The notes under the pieces: model-generated | The model's database searches: none | What the model saw: the letters and a program-made list of their open reading frames with translations, nothing else | What the model was told of the DNA's origin: nothing | Origin: Verrucomicrobiota bacterium | Lineage (GTDB): Bacteria; Verrucomicrobiota; Verrucomicrobiia; Opitutales; Opitutaceae | Direction of reading: 5' to 3' | Assembly: GCA_023430825.1 (NCBI GenBank) | Contig: JAEYYL010000115.1 | Location: 1 to 26,179, forward strand | Length of the DNA: 26,179 nucleotides | Shown here: one piece after another, positions 14,983 through 22,920 of the stretch | Layout of the letters: each line of letters opens with the position of its first letter | Position numbering within the stretch: the stretch's first letter is position 1 | Translations under genes and position numbers: made by a program

Positions 14983-16014
14983 CTAGACGGCTGTCTTGGG
15001 CGCGATGAGGCGGGGGGTGACCTGCACGCCGACGCGGCCGGTGACGGCCGGGTTTTCGATGCGCCACAGCAGGTGATCGACGACCTTGCGGACGAGCATC
15101 GGGAGGTTGATGTCGATGGCCGCGGGGGAGTGGTCGAGGTTGTGATAGACCACGGGATTGTAGTTGCCGAGGATCGCCTCGAAATCGCGGCCGGGGACCT
15201 TGCCGGCCTCGCGCAACGCGCGGAAGAAGGCGCCGCAGAAGTGATCCGCCGGGATATACAGCCCGGTGGGCAGCGGATCGCACAGGAGCAGGCGGCGCAC
15301 GAGGTCGTCGCTCTCGCCCTGCAGTGGGGAGATCTCGAGGTAGCCGATGCCGGGCGTGGGGCGGCCGAGGATCGTGTGCACGGGCAGGCCGAGCTCCGCC
15401 ACGCGCTGGACGAAGGCGTGGTTGCGCCGAACGATCGCGCTGTAATCCGGATCGGTCGAAATCACCGCGACGGCCTGGTGGCCCCGGGACTTGAGATATT
15501 CGGCGGCCATCTGGCCGTTTTCCTCGTTGTTGGGTTCGACGTAGTCGCCCGGGTAGGCGCTGGAGCGCCGCGTCATGAACCACACGTGGGGGAGCTCGCG
15601 CAGCTTTGCGAGGCAGTCGGCGGACGGCTCCATGCCCTGGATGATCACGCCGTCGAGGCCCTCGCTCGCGAGGTTGGCCGGGAGTTCGTCGGGTGTATTC
15701 GAAAAAAGGACACGCAGGTCGACCCGGTAGCGGGCGTCGGAGGACTGAACCTGAAGCAGCTGATCCTGAAACCAGTTGAGACTGGGATTGTTGATCCGGG
15801 CGCCGACGAACCAGACCCCGACGCGACGCTGGCCGGGTTGGCGGCCCTTGGCCCCGAGCCGCCGGCTGAGCGGAGACGGGACGTAGTTGTGGCGTTTCAT
15901 GACCGCGCGGATGCGGGCGAGGCTTTCGCTGGCGACCAGCTGAGGTTGATTGATGGCGCGCGAGACGGTCGCCGGCGAGACACGAGCTTCCCGGGCAATC
16001 TGGGTAATCAGCAT
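14983..16014 (-). CDS. LacI-family transcriptional regulator
   Basis: With the ATG at 16014 the protein has 343 residues, the usual LacI-family length. It begins MLITQIAREARVSPATVSRAIN, the helix-turn-helix placed where the family has it. The effector-binding domain (about 60-335) resembles periplasmic binding proteins (RRVGVWFVGARINNPS, GLDGVIIQGME, GHQAVAVIST, TGLYIPADHFCGAFFRAL). An in-frame ATG at 16059 would add 15 unusual residues. That ATG lies in an inverted repeat (16054-16074) that may be an operator, so I prefer 16014; this choice is not certain. It probably controls the receptor gene downstream and the mannosidase/glycosidase genes, with a sugar as effector. The mannosidase gene lies upstream on the same strand. 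Confidence 0.9.
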   Translation of the reverse strand: MLITQIAREARVSPATVSRAINQPQLVASESLARIRAVMKRHNYVPSPLSRRLGAKGRQPGQRRVGVWFVGARINNPSLNWFQDQLLQVQSSDARYRVDLRVLFSNTPDELPANLASEGLDGVIIQGMEPSADCLAKLRELPHVWFMTRRSSAYPGDYVEPNNEENGQMAAEYLKSRGHQAVAVISTDPDYSAIVRRNHAFVQRVAELGLPVHTILGRPTPGIGYLEISPLQGESDDLVRRLLLCDPLPTGLYIPADHFCGAFFRALREAGKVPGRDFEAILGNYNPVVYHNLDHSPAAIDINLPMLVRKVVDHLLWRIENPAVTGRVGVQVTPRLIAPKTAV

Positions 16015-16053
16015 GGGGGTAAACAAATCAGCAACGGGGCTCCGTTCTGAAAA

Positions 16054-16074
16054 TTTCATCGAAATTACATGAAA
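16054..16074. promoter_or_regulatory. Candidate operator in front of lacI-type gene
   Basis: TTTCAT (16054-16059), nine bases, then ATGAAA (16069-16074) forms an inverted repeat in an AT-rich island (about 16048-16083) within otherwise very GC-rich DNA. It is 40-60 bp upstream of the preferred lacI start. The same half-site, ATGAA/TTCAT, recurs in the divergent region at 19389-19416. This would fit autoregulation, but binding is inferred. Confidence 0.45.
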
Positions 16075-16321
16075 CAGAAATGAACGCGGTCAAGGTTTTT
16101 TCAGCGGCCTGGAGAATTTCATGGTCCTCAGGCTGCGTGGCCGGGCTGCGCGCGCTGCGGCGACTCGGACGAGCGTCGATTGAAAGAGGGATGATTTATC
16201 CCGCGGTCCCCGCTGAAACGTTCGACACGGAACGATCGAACGCCTGCGGCGTGCGGCGCCGCCTCGCTGGGACGGGGCCGTTTCCTCGGCGCGGCCCCCG
16301 CGCTCCTTCAACGGCGAACGC
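16075..16321. other. Intergenic region between lacI-type gene and mannosidase gene
   Basis: No gene is supported here. A 7-bp hairpin (GGGGCCG at 16274-16280 with CGGCCCC at 16292-16298) lies just past the mannosidase stop but lacks a T-run, so it is at best a weak terminator. A LacI-type palindrome lies at 16214-16225. The rest is GC-rich sequence with no recognisable element. It probably holds the lacI promoter. Confidence 0.5.
16214..16225. promoter_or_regulatory. LacI/cre-like palindrome upstream of lacI-type gene
   Basis: TGAAACGTTCGA matches the generic LacI-family site TGAAACGTTTCA at 10 of 12 positions and has the central CG such regulators insert their hinge helices into. A related stretch, GGAACGATCGAAC, follows at 16229-16241. 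It lies about 200 bp upstream of the regulator start. One short match could be chance. Confidence 0.35.
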
Positions 16322-19300
16322 TCAACCCGACTGGCGCGTGCAGGCGAGGGTGACGATCTCGTAGGGCTGAAAGGTGAGTCGACCGCCAGCGAGCGTGCGA
16401 CCGAGGGGCTCGCCGAGCAGATCGGTCTTGCGGGCCGACCACCCTGGGGCGAGGCGGACCTGTGCGGTGCCGCGCTGGCCGCTGACCTCGTGCAGTCGCA
16501 GGTTCCAGCGGTTGCGATCGAGAGGTTGCGCCCACGCGGGAATCAGGGTGTCGCCGCCGTCGAGGCCGTGGAACGGTGCGCTGAGGGCTTGGCCGCGGTA
16601 GGCGATGGGCGGGGTGAACAAGGTGTCGGCGAGCACGGCCGGCTGCTCGGCGCGGGGCGCGGCGAGATCGTAGCGGCCGAGGGCGAGTTCGATGCGGTGC
16701 CGGCCGAGGTCGGTGAAAATCACGTCCGGTTTTTTAATCCGGCTGAGATGCCACGCGTAGCCTTTGGCGTGTTCCTCGTAGCCGACATGCGCGGGTGAGC
16801 GGAGCAGGGAAAGACCCAGGTTGCCCGCGCGGCAGCTCACGCCGTATTTGGCTTCGGTGACGACGAACAAGCCGTCGCGTTCACCGTCGTCGCTGACGGT
16901 GGCCCACCGGCTCATCGGCCATTCCCACATGCCCTCGGCCTGCGGCGAAGTCGCGAGCTGCGGACGCAGCGCGCTGCCAAAGGCGGTGCCGCAGCGCGCT
17001 TCGCGTCCGCAATACGCGGTGGGAAAGTGGAGTTTCAGCAACGTGTCGGGCTCCTGCCAGTCGAGTTCGACCGTCACGCGGAGGCATGCGGCGCCGGGTT
17101 CCAGCCAGTAGCGGAGGCTCGCGGTGCTGGAGCGGCCGATTTTTCGCGAGACTGTCAGCCCGTGTTCGTCGGCGGCGATCCGGGCCGGACGGCGGGCTGG
17201 CTGGCCGAGCGAGAGCGTGTGGCGATCGATGTCCCAGGGGCCGAAATTGGCCGCCTGGTCGGGATAGAGCACCAGTTCGCCGGCACCGGGAGACAAGGCC
17301 ACGGCCCGACCGTCGACATGGAGCGCGGCGAGGTGACCGCGAGCGTTCAACCGCGCGGCGACGCGGCCGTTGGTCAGCGTGCGGTGGCGCACGACGACCG
17401 GCGCGGCGGCGATCGACGGAGTATCCGATAGGCGGATACCGGCGAGCGGCGGCAGCTCGAGCAGGCGGCCGGCGTGCACCTGGCGGCGCGCGAGCGGCAG
17501 CGGGTTGAAGAGGCAGGCGTCGCGGCGGCGGCCGGTCGCGAGCGTGGCGGCGGCCTGCTGGTGCAAGCCGCGCGCGAGCGCGGCGAGTTCCGGCAGCCCT
17601 TCCGCATAGACCTCGGGGATGGAACTGCCGGGGATGTAGTCGTGGAACTGGGCGAACACCATGCGGCGCCAGGCGTGCGCCAGTTCCGGGTCGGGCGAGC
17701 GGCCCGTCGCCACGAGCGCGGCTTCGCGCACCTGCAAGGCGCGCTCGAGCGCGCGGAAGCGGCGCTTCACCTGGCTTTGCGTGGTGAACGTGCCGCGGTG
17801 GTGCTCGAGGTAGATTTCGCCGTCGTGCGCCGGCAGTTTCGCCCGGTTGCGCGCGAGACGGTCGAAGAACGCCTCGGGCTGGTCCCACTGCAGCGCGGGC
17901 AGGCCGCGCAGGGCCGAGAGCCGGCGGGCGCGTTCGCACATGTCCTCGCTCGGGCCGCCGCCGCCGTCGCCCCAGCCGTTCGGCAGGAGGAATTCGTCGT
18001 GCAGGTCGGCCTGTTGATTCTGATGGGAGGCGGCGCGGAGTTGTTCGACGGCGACGGTGTTGTTGAACTGCACGCCCTGCGTGACGTGGCCGAGCACGGG
18101 GTGGTCGCCGGGGCCGCGCCAGATGAAACTGGAGTGGGGGAACCGTGTCGCCTTGTTCCAGGTGGTCTTGGTCGAGAAAAAATAGTCCACGCCGCTCAGG
18201 CGCATCAGCTGCGGGAAGCACGCGCTGAAGCCGAACAGGTCGGGCAGCCAGAGCACGCGGGAGGCGCGTCCTGTCAGCTCGTGAAACGCAGCCTGTCCCA
18301 AGATGAAACTGCGCGCGAGACCTTCGCCGCAGACGAGGTTCGAATCGCTTTCGACATACAGGCCGCCGGTCGCCTGCCATTGTCCGCTGCGCAGACGGGC
18401 GTCGACGGCTTTCATCAAGGTCGGCGCGCGGCGGCGCACCGCTTCGTAGCTCGCGGGCTGCGAATAGGCGAAGCGGAACTCGGGATAGAGCTCCATCAAC
18501 CGGTTGACGTTGGCGAAGGTGTGCACGGCCTTGCCCTCGCCGGTTTGTTCGGGCCAGAGCCAGACCAGGTCGAGATGCGAGTGGCCGGTGAGGGCGGCGC
18601 GACTGAGCGGGGCGGCATCGCGCAGGTCGCGGTAAACGTCCGCCAGGGCGCGCCGCAGCGCGGCGATGCCGTCGGTGTCGAACGCATCGAGCGCGTTCTC
18701 CAATCCGCGCAGCAGGCGGCGGTAGAGCGGGGAGACATCGGTCAGCGCCAGTTGCAGCGTCTGGCCGTTGAGTTCGCGGAGTGCGCCGGGGTGTTCGCGC
18801 GTGCGCAGTTCGAGGAGGTAATCGTAGAGGCAGTTCAGGTCGTGATACGCGGCCCACGCGTCGTCGTCGCGGCGGAACAGCTGGGCCGAGCGGAAGAGGT
18901 TGCCGCCGGGGCTGAGTCCGAGCGCGTCGGGATGCCAGAGGGCGGATTGGACGCACAGGCACTCGAGCCAGGCTTCGCGGGCCCCGTCGGGCAGTTCGCA
19001 CGTGCGGTGAGCGACGTCGAAGCCGTAGAACGGCACGCCGTCGAGGAAGAGGGTGGTCTCGCCCTGTTCGTCCCAGCGCAGCCAGCGGCGGCGGCCGGGC
19101 GGCAGCGCGACGCGGCACCAGCGTTGGTCGAAGAGGCGGCCCCAGGCGCGGCCGGGCGGGACGACGCGCCGGGGCCGCGCCTGCGCTTCGCGCAGCGAAA
19201 TGTGCCGCGCCAGCGGGGCGGTCGCCTCGACGCGGAGCGGTTGGGGATCGTGCCAGACGAGTTCGGAGAGGCGGGTGACGCCGCGCTGGACGCGGAGCGG

Positions 19301-19333
19301 GGTGAGCGAAAGCAGCGGATTGGTGGTCATCAT
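16322..19333 (-). CDS. Alpha-mannosidase, glycoside hydrolase family 38
   Basis: The 1003-residue protein has the GH38 layout: an N-terminal beta-rich region, then a seven-stranded catalytic barrel with the metal-binding GHSHLDLVWLW (His251, His253, Asp255). The nucleophile is Asp365 in LWLPDLFGFSACFPQ. Further motifs are NGWGDGGGGP (452-461), EHHRGTFT (510-517, where many members have a Tyr) and AQFHDYIPGS (His564, Asp565). A three-helix bundle and large beta-sandwich C-terminal domains follow. It hydrolyses terminal alpha-linked mannose with retention, using zinc. No signal peptide is present, so it works in the cytoplasm on imported oligosaccharides. A tandem ATG (19333, 19330) leaves the start ambiguous by one residue. 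It is transcribed divergently from the glycosidase gene at 19496; the shared region carries candidate operators. Confidence 0.93.
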   Translation of the reverse strand: MMTTNPLLSLTPLRVQRGVTRLSELVWHDPQPLRVEATAPLARHISLREAQARPRRVVPPGRAWGRLFDQRWCRVALPPGRRRWLRWDEQGETTLFLDGVPFYGFDVAHRTCELPDGAREAWLECLCVQSALWHPDALGLSPGGNLFRSAQLFRRDDDAWAAYHDLNCLYDYLLELRTREHPGALRELNGQTLQLALTDVSPLYRRLLRGLENALDAFDTDGIAALRRALADVYRDLRDAAPLSRAALTGHSHLDLVWLWPEQTGEGKAVHTFANVNRLMELYPEFRFAYSQPASYEAVRRRAPTLMKAVDARLRSGQWQATGGLYVESDSNLVCGEGLARSFILGQAAFHELTGRASRVLWLPDLFGFSACFPQLMRLSGVDYFFSTKTTWNKATRFPHSSFIWRGPGDHPVLGHVTQGVQFNNTVAVEQLRAASHQNQQADLHDEFLLPNGWGDGGGGPSEDMCERARRLSALRGLPALQWDQPEAFFDRLARNRAKLPAHDGEIYLEHHRGTFTTQSQVKRRFRALERALQVREAALVATGRSPDPELAHAWRRMVFAQFHDYIPGSSIPEVYAEGLPELAALARGLHQQAAATLATGRRRDACLFNPLPLARRQVHAGRLLELPPLAGIRLSDTPSIAAAPVVVRHRTLTNGRVAARLNARGHLAALHVDGRAVALSPGAGELVLYPDQAANFGPWDIDRHTLSLGQPARRPARIAADEHGLTVSRKIGRSSTASLRYWLEPGAACLRVTVELDWQEPDTLLKLHFPTAYCGREARCGTAFGSALRPQLATSPQAEGMWEWPMSRWATVSDDGERDGLFVVTEAKYGVSCRAGNLGLSLLRSPAHVGYEEHAKGYAWHLSRIKKPDVIFTDLGRHRIELALGRYDLAAPRAEQPAVLADTLFTPPIAYRGQALSAPFHGLDGGDTLIPAWAQPLDRNRWNLRLHEVSGQRGTAQVRLAPGWSARKTDLLGEPLGRTLAGGRLTFQPYEIVTLACTRQSG

Positions 19334-19388
19334 AGAGGGGCGCCGCGAGCATAGATGCGCGCGCGCAAAAGCGAGAAATATCTAGTGA

Positions 19389-19416
19389 ATGAAAATGCAT
19401 ATTCATGTTATATGAA
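19389..19416. promoter_or_regulatory. Overlapping ATGAA/TTCAT palindromes in the divergent promoter region
   Basis: ATGAAAATGCATATTCAT (19389-19406) is an 18-bp palindrome with one mismatched pair. Its right arm TTCAT (19402-19406) forms a second inverted repeat with ATGAA at 19412-19416 across GTTAT. These lie in an AT-rich island between the divergent mannosidase (starts 19333) and glycosidase (starts 19496) genes. They share half-sites with the element at 16054-16074. They are good candidates for the local LacI-type regulator, although the centre is GC rather than the classical CG. No convincing -35/-10 pair was found. Confidence 0.5.
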
Positions 19417-19495
19417 CCGGCCGCGCGTGTATTGACTTGCTGGAGACAGCGCGCGGGGCTTTGACCCAGCTGCCCCCGATCAACCCCTCGTCCCC

Positions 19496-21502
19496 ATGAT
19501 CGAAGCCAGCGAACATTTCTACCACGACGATCCCCAGCAGGGTCCGCGCGACGTCGCCACCCGCCTGGCTGGCGTCAATTACTTCTTCCTCGGCAACGGG
19601 CTGATCCAGGCCGCGCTGCAGTATTCAAAAAATGGAGACGGAACGCCCGCCGGCCTGCTGGTGATGGACCCCGACCGGCTGCGGCCGAAACGCGCGGCGC
19701 TGACGATGGATGCGCGCCGCGGACTCGCCGCGACGGTGCTGCGGTTCCGCGCCGGCGGGGAGACGCACGAACCGCGGCCGGCGACCTGCGCGGTGCGCTG
19801 GGTGCGGCGCGCCGCGGTGCCGACCGTGGCGGTCGCCTGGGCATCCGGGGGATGCCGGATCGAGGAGCGATTTTTCTGTCCCGACCTCGTCCGCGCGCGC
19901 GTGGTGCGCGAGATCGTGGTGAAAAACCCGACCGGCCGGCGCAGGGTGATCGAGGTTTTCACCGGGGTGAAGGACGAGGAGCTGCGCCGCCGGGTGGTGC
20001 TGCCGGCGCGCGGCCGGTGGAAGGCGGTGATCGGCTACACGTTGGACGCGAAACGCGACTGCGTGCGGATCGCGTGGGAGCGACGCGTCGCGATCGGAGC
20101 GGACGCGCGGGCGTTCTGGGGCGGACTGACGCGGATCGGTTTCGGGGATGCGTTGGTGGATCGCATCTTCGCAGCAGCGCGGGTGCAGTTGCCCACGGCG
20201 GTGTCGCGGGTTGGCTGCGTGGACGGCAGCATCTGGCAATACAATCACGAGTGGTTGCGCGACCAGTCGGTGGTCGCGCTGGCGCTCACGATGCTCGGCG
20301 CCACCGGGCCGGCGAAGACGATGTTCGCCCGGTTGCTCGACAAGTTCGTCACGCCCGAGGGCGACACGCTCGACTCGAGCGTGAAGCGCGACCCGAGCGA
20401 GGTGGAGCTCGACCAGAACGGCTATCTGCTTTGCACGTTGAAGGATTACGCGCTTTGGACGGGCGATCTCGAACTTGTCCGGGCGCAATGGCACAAGGTC
20501 ACGGCGGTCGCGGAGTTTCCGCTCCAGCCGGTCTTCCGGCATCCGGAGAGCGGCCTGCTGGTGAACTGCCGCGAGTTTTGGGAGCGGCATGCGATCCACG
20601 GGATTCGTCCCGGGATGGAGTTGAGTTACCAGCTCTGGGTGCTCGAGGGACTCGCGGCCGCTGCGGTGCTGGCCCGGTTGACGGGTCACGCGGAGCAGGC
20701 GGTGCGCTGGGACGCGGAGTCGAAGCGACTGCGGCGCGCGATGCTTTCGGACCGGCGGTTCAAGCTGCACGATCGGCGCGGGTTCATCAAACGCCGTGGC
20801 ATCGACGGCCGCGTGCAGGAGACCGTCACCGCCGATCGCGCGTGTGGTTTGCCGGACGAGGTGCCGTTGATGTCGCCGGGGTCGCACCGGCTGAACCCGT
20901 GCACGACGGCGGCGCTGCCGATCGCATTGGGCACGGTGCCGCCGAACTCAGCGGTGGCGCGGCGCACCTTCAAGCACCTGGAGCAACTCTGGAATCAAGC
21001 GGGCAACGGCGGCGGATACGGGCGCTATCATGTCACGTCGGAGCCGGACTCGCCCGGCGGGTGGCCGTTCGCATCGCTGTTTGTGGCGCGCGCCGCGGTG
21101 GAGGCGGGCGACGACGCCAAGGTGTGGCGCGTGCTGCGCTGGCTCGACACGGTGGCGGGCGCGGAGTCCGGCGCGTGGTTCGAATTTTATGGCGAGCGGA
21201 TCGCGCCGCCGCTGCCGCAGGTCGGCATCGTGGTGTGGAACTGGGCGGAGCTCGTCGTGTTGTATGTGCAGCACCTTCTCGGCGTGCAACCAGGCGAGCA
21301 CGGCGTGCGCGTGCGGCCGCGATTGCTCACGGGGCTCGCGGCGGCGGAGGCGAGTTTCACGATTCGCGGACAACGCCACCGGCTGCGCGTGGCGAAAGCC
21401 GCGAGCGGTGAGGTGACCGTCGCGTTGCGCGGCGCGAAAGCGACGACGCGGGGCGAGTGGCGCCTCGATTACCCCAAACCCCGGGCGGAGACATCCCAAT
21501 GA
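19496..21502 (+). CDS. (alpha/alpha)6-barrel glycosidase-like protein, GH15-like
   Basis: The 668-residue protein has an N-terminal beta-sandwich (about 1-210) and then a six-hairpin toroid. Asp256 in YNHEWLRDQSVVALAL and Glu304/Asp306 in EVELDQNGYLL stand where GH15 glucoamylases have WxRD and QLDxYG. The later YGRYHVTSEPDSPGGWPF with WFEFYGERIAPPLPQVGIV also fits such toroid glycosidases. I cannot place it firmly in a named GH family; GH15, GH63 or a related clan is likely. It has no signal peptide, so it is cytoplasmic. The stop overlaps the next gene's ATG (ATGA, 21499-21502), indicating translational coupling. The leader before the ATG is CCCCTCGTCCCC with no Shine-Dalgarno. The divergent mannosidase gene suggests joint control and a mannose-containing substrate. 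Confidence 0.8.
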   Translation: MIEASEHFYHDDPQQGPRDVATRLAGVNYFFLGNGLIQAALQYSKNGDGTPAGLLVMDPDRLRPKRAALTMDARRGLAATVLRFRAGGETHEPRPATCAVRWVRRAAVPTVAVAWASGGCRIEERFFCPDLVRARVVREIVVKNPTGRRRVIEVFTGVKDEELRRRVVLPARGRWKAVIGYTLDAKRDCVRIAWERRVAIGADARAFWGGLTRIGFGDALVDRIFAAARVQLPTAVSRVGCVDGSIWQYNHEWLRDQSVVALALTMLGATGPAKTMFARLLDKFVTPEGDTLDSSVKRDPSEVELDQNGYLLCTLKDYALWTGDLELVRAQWHKVTAVAEFPLQPVFRHPESGLLVNCREFWERHAIHGIRPGMELSYQLWVLEGLAAAAVLARLTGHAEQAVRWDAESKRLRRAMLSDRRFKLHDRRGFIKRRGIDGRVQETVTADRACGLPDEVPLMSPGSHRLNPCTTAALPIALGTVPPNSAVARRTFKHLEQLWNQAGNGGGYGRYHVTSEPDSPGGWPFASLFVARAAVEAGDDAKVWRVLRWLDTVAGAESGAWFEFYGERIAPPLPQVGIVVWNWAELVVLYVQHLLGVQPGEHGVRVRPRLLTGLAAAEASFTIRGQRHRLRVAKAASGEVTVALRGAKATTRGEWRLDYPKPRAETSQ

Positions 21503-22893
21503 CGACCAAGAAAATCTACGCGAGCCAGTGTGGTGCGCGGCTGGACAGCGATGTTCACGCCGGTGGCGGGACGGATGACACCCAGGCGCTGCAGCAGGTG
21601 TTGGACAGGGCGGCGGCAGGCGGCGGCGTTCATCTTGTCGTGGATGGAGCGGCATTGATCACGTCGCTGCGCGTGCATTCTCACACGACGATCGAATGCC
21701 TGAATCCGCGTTGCGGATTTTTTCAGGCGGCGCACTCCGATTGCGCGCTGCTGATCAACGCCCATCCGTCCGCGGGTGAGATCGTCGACCGGGACATCAC
21801 GCTGCTGGGCGGCACGTATAACCAGAATTGCCGGCACCAGGCGCATCATGTGCCCGCGGATGTGCATTATTCCAAGGGGGAGCGCATGGTCGTGGCCATC
21901 GCGTTCTTCGGGGTGGAGAATCTGCTGGTGCGCGATGTGACGCTGCGCGATCAGCGGACGTTTGGATTCCTGATCACCAACTGGCTGAAAGTGACGATGG
22001 AGAATGTCCGGCTCGAGTTGCCGAACTACATCCACGGCGGCAACCAGGACGGCATCCATCTGCAGGGCCCGGGGCGCTTCCTCGTGCTGAGAAACATCCA
22101 GGGCCGCACGGGTGACGACTTCATTGCCCTGAATGGCGACGAGGAAACCAATGGGGAACAGAGCTGGGCGCATCCTTGCGCCACGGTCGGGCCAATCACG
22201 GATGTTTTGATCGACACGGTGATGGTGGATGATGCGGCGCAGGTCGTGCGCATTCTCTCGCGCGAGCATCTCCACGACCGCATCACGATCCGGAATGTCA
22301 GCGGCAATTATCGCAGCTTCGGCTTTTATCTCAGTGCGTGGGACTACAAGGCGAAGGGCTTTCAAGGAGCGTTCGGCTCCATCCTGATCGAGAACGTCGA
22401 CCTGCGCCAGACGGCGGCGGACTACACCTACACCGAACCCTTTCTCTTTCGGGTGTCGGGGCGGCATCGGAGCCTGACCTTGCGCAACATCGCTTATCAC
22501 GATCCGGCGGACGACCGTTATCTCGTTCACCTCGAGGGTCGCACCGACATCCCGCAGATGGGCGATACGCCGGCCGACGTCGAGTCGCTGGTGATCGACG
22601 GGCTGCATCTTCAGGACTCGGGCAAGATCGCCCAGACTCGACCTTACATCCGGGTGAGCGGCCGCGTGCGGCGCCTGATCGTGAGAAACAGCGAGCTATA
22701 TGGTGCGAAAAACAATCGGGCGGTGTTGATCGCCACCGATGGAGCGTGGGCGAAGATTGAGCATCTGTTCCTGTATAATATCTGCGCGGAGAACATGGAG
22801 CAGCTGACGGCCGACCCGACGGGAGCTATTCTCCGCGTCGACACCAGCAATGTGTTGATTCTGCCGCGGACCATGGGAGTGGGGCGGGTCTGA
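21499..22893 (+). CDS. GH28-like right-handed beta-helix protein
   Basis: The 464-residue protein opens KKIYASQCGARLDSDVHAGGGTDDTQALQQVLDRAAAGGG, the typical start of pectin-lyase-fold enzymes. The body repeats short beta-strand coils (VENLLVRDVTLRD, LKVTMENVRLEL, LVLRNIQGRTGDDFIAL). GNQDG with Asp184 and GDD with Asp206/Asp207 match the NxDG and DD acids of GH28 polygalacturonases. The GHG and RIK motifs of true polygalacturonases are not seen, so the activity may differ. No signal peptide is present. The ATG at 21499 overlaps the upstream stop, with GGAG nine bases before it, the only Shine-Dalgarno-like site among the window's genes. The C-terminal GVGRV and stop codon are encoded by a palindromic repeat. 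Confidence 0.82.
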   Translation: MTTKKIYASQCGARLDSDVHAGGGTDDTQALQQVLDRAAAGGGVHLVVDGAALITSLRVHSHTTIECLNPRCGFFQAAHSDCALLINAHPSAGEIVDRDITLLGGTYNQNCRHQAHHVPADVHYSKGERMVVAIAFFGVENLLVRDVTLRDQRTFGFLITNWLKVTMENVRLELPNYIHGGNQDGIHLQGPGRFLVLRNIQGRTGDDFIALNGDEETNGEQSWAHPCATVGPITDVLIDTVMVDDAAQVVRILSREHLHDRITIRNVSGNYRSFGFYLSAWDYKAKGFQGAFGSILIENVDLRQTAADYTYTEPFLFRVSGRHRSLTLRNIAYHDPADDRYLVHLEGRTDIPQMGDTPADVESLVIDGLHLQDSGKIAQTRPYIRVSGRVRRLIVRNSELYGAKNNRAVLIATDGAWAKIEHLFLYNICAENMEQLTADPTGAILRVDTSNVLILPRTMGVGRV

Positions 22894-22902
22894 GACCCGC
22901 CC
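22882..22902. repeat. Perfect palindrome between convergent genes, supplying a stop codon
   Basis: GGGCGGGTCT (22882-22891) is followed by one G and then AGACCCGCCC (22893-22902), a perfect 10+1+10 palindrome. The TGA stop of the GH28-like gene (22891-22893) is at its centre. It lies in the 27-bp gap to the convergent uroporphyrinogen-decarboxylase-like gene. It may act as a bidirectional terminator, although neither side has a T-run. GGGCGGGTCTCAGACCCGCCC-type elements are, from recollection, dispersed in Opitutaceae. Confidence 0.75.
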
Positions 22903-22920
22903 TACGCGCGGCCAAAGAGT

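Noticed and set aside
16015..16059. Upstream ATG of the LacI-type gene
   Set aside because: It adds 15 residues before the helix-turn-helix that family members lack and lies in the candidate operator; not fully excluded.
17474..19354. 626-codon plus-strand open frame opposite the mannosidase
   Set aside because: Shadow of the GH38 gene, whose catalytic motifs are all on the minus strand.
19432..19437. TTGACT as a -35 box for the plus-strand glycosidase
   Set aside because: No TATAAT-like hexamer at 16-18 bp; surrounding sequence is GC-rich.
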